A stretch of 64,000 nt of DNA from Caldimonas tepidiphila (lineage in GTDB: Bacteria > Pseudomonadota > Gammaproteobacteria > Burkholderiales > Burkholderiaceae_C). How positions within the stretch are numbered: position 1 is the stretch's first letter; every line of letters begins with the position of its first letter. Both the position numbers and the translations under genes were made by a program. This document shows, in pieces, positions 63,531 to 64,000 of this stretch. The stretch is from assembly GCF_003569765.1 (NCBI RefSeq), contig NZ_QXMG01000020.1, positions 23,872 through 87,871 on the forward strand, written 5' to 3'. Under the pieces are notes generated by a model. That model was not told the DNA's origin and did no database searches. It saw only the letters and a program-made list of their open reading frames with translations.

Positions 63531-63729
63531 TTTCGGATTTTCTTCAGGAATAAGGGGAAGGAACGGGAGCCTTTTGGCCCCCCGCGAAAGACACATCGTT
63601 TCCAGCAGCGTCCCCGGCCGGTTTCCCATGGCAAAGCCCGCCGGATTCAGCGTCGCTCGGAATACGGGAGGGAAGGGCGTTCAGCGGTTTCGCCGGGCGG
63701 TCCCGGTGCGCGGCCGGCATGTTAGCGGG

Positions 63730-63746
63730 TGTAAATCGGATTTACA
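63730..63746. promoter_or_regulatory. Perfect palindrome, likely operator
   Basis: TGTAAATC-G-GATTTACA: 8-bp arms with a one-base spacer. The TGT...ACA ends are common in dimeric regulator sites; no cognate regulator is adjacent. Confidence 0.5.
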
Positions 63747-63750
63747 ACAA

Positions 63751-63779
63751 TCGCATCTAAGTGGAACCACTTAATGCGA
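63751..63779. repeat. Long inverted repeat
   Basis: The core TAAGTGG-AA-CCACTTA (63758-63773) is perfect; outside it TCGCAT on the left pairs with ATGCGA on the right with one extra C on the left, giving 13-bp arms in all. It may be an operator or an RNA hairpin. Confidence 0.6.
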
Positions 63780-63913
63780 AGGAGTGAACTTTTTTCCTTG
63801 CGCCCGGTCGCGCGGAACGAATGGTTTTCGTCCCGGGAGACTTCCGTCCGGCGCCTTTGCCGCCGCGCGGGACGGCAGCGGTCGCGCACCACGCGTCCGG
63901 CGGTGCCGCTCCC

Positions 63914-63943
63914 TCAGGGCATCGAGGCGACGTAGGCGACGAC
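63914..63943 (-). pseudogene. C-terminal tail of a truncated cytochrome c-like gene
   Basis: On the minus strand the last codons read VVAYVASMP and stop (TGA at 63914-63916), which is how many class I cytochromes c end. The reading frame is cut at ~63944 by sequence resembling an insertion-sequence end. Only nine codons remain, so the identity is a guess. Confidence 0.35.
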
Positions 63944-63944
63944 C

Positions 63945-64000
63945 GGGCTCTGTTGCACAAATGAATTGAGGGGGAGCTTCCCCTGACCCCGGGCGGAGTT
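63945..64000. mobile_element. Probable insertion-sequence terminus (window edge)
   Basis: From 63945 the sequence reads GGGCTCTGTTGCACAAATG and onwards, which resembles terminal inverted repeats of IS5-type elements containing TGTTGCACAA. The rest of the element lies beyond the window, so neither transposase nor target duplication can be checked. Confidence 0.4.

Larger units (their letters stand above)
63531..63913. other. Gene-free stretch with A/T-rich core
   Basis: No gene is supported here. The part from ~63725 to 63800 is much richer in A/T than the rest and contains the palindromes listed separately; it probably serves as promoter/operator DNA for the secreted protein gene or separates it from a deleted neighbour. 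Confidence 0.5.

Overview
The window is one contiguous, very GC-rich bacterial chromosome segment, densely coding on both strands. Gene content points to a motile betaproteobacterium of the order Burkholderiales: a flagellin-type hook protein, FliA, several c-di-GMP proteins, RF2 with its programmed frameshift, heptose/MsbA envelope genes, a propionyl-CoA carboxylase/methylmalonyl-CoA mutase operon, and tRNA-Ser and tRNA-Thr. The genus cannot be fixed from the sequence alone.

Layout. (1) 1-13.5 kb is a motility and signalling block: the 3' end of flgL, an EAL-like/HDOD protein, a large hybrid histidine kinase overlapping a REC-PAS-GGDEF-EAL regulator, a secreted trypsin-like protease, a PAS-containing chemoreceptor, a small unknown gene, a ~0.94 kb gene-free stretch and a membrane diguanylate cyclase. 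Two sites resembling sigma-28 promoters lie before the chemoreceptor and the cyclase, and fliA itself is at 51.7 kb. (2) 13.6-16 kb holds tRNA-Ser(UGA), apaH and a CNNM/CBS membrane protein. (3) 16.3-24.8 kb is a propionyl-CoA pathway: a GntR-type regulator diverges from methylmalonyl-CoA mutase, meaB, pccB, pccA and a VOC-fold protein, closed by a terminator. Propionyl-CoA would be carboxylated by PccAB, epimerised, and isomerised to succinyl-CoA. (4) 24.9-30.6 kb carries a small unknown gene, tRNA-Thr(CGU), fbp, pepN and prfB.

(5) 30.6-43.3 kb, all on the minus strand, is a surface-glycan region: an alpha/beta hydrolase, a GlfT2-like transferase, a DUF707 protein, a GT25, a GNT-I-like transferase, msbA, two paralogous GT4 enzymes, a DXD transferase and hldE. 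A probable transposase remnant interrupts it at 35.3 kb, and base composition in its middle looks less GC-rich than in the flanks. (6) 43.4-64 kb is mixed housekeeping and accessory: an acetyltransferase, a 2OG-Fe dioxygenase, an FG-GAP lipoprotein gene broken by a 7-bp tandem duplication, an acyl-CoA synthetase, an aldo/keto reductase, ybaK, fliA, plsY, a RidA protein, a glutaredoxin-like protein, yciO, an EamA transporter, an RNase AM-like PHP protein, two tandem PQQ-type sugar dehydrogenase paralogs, recJ, a cupin, a GlsB-type membrane protein and a secreted SnoaL-like protein. The window ends with the last codons of what looks like a cytochrome c gene cut by the end of a probable insertion sequence.

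No CRISPR array, phage or recognisable defence system was seen. The most unusual items are the duplicated start of pccA, the 7-bp duplication in the lipoprotein gene, the adjacent palindromes at 63.7 kb and the glycan cluster.
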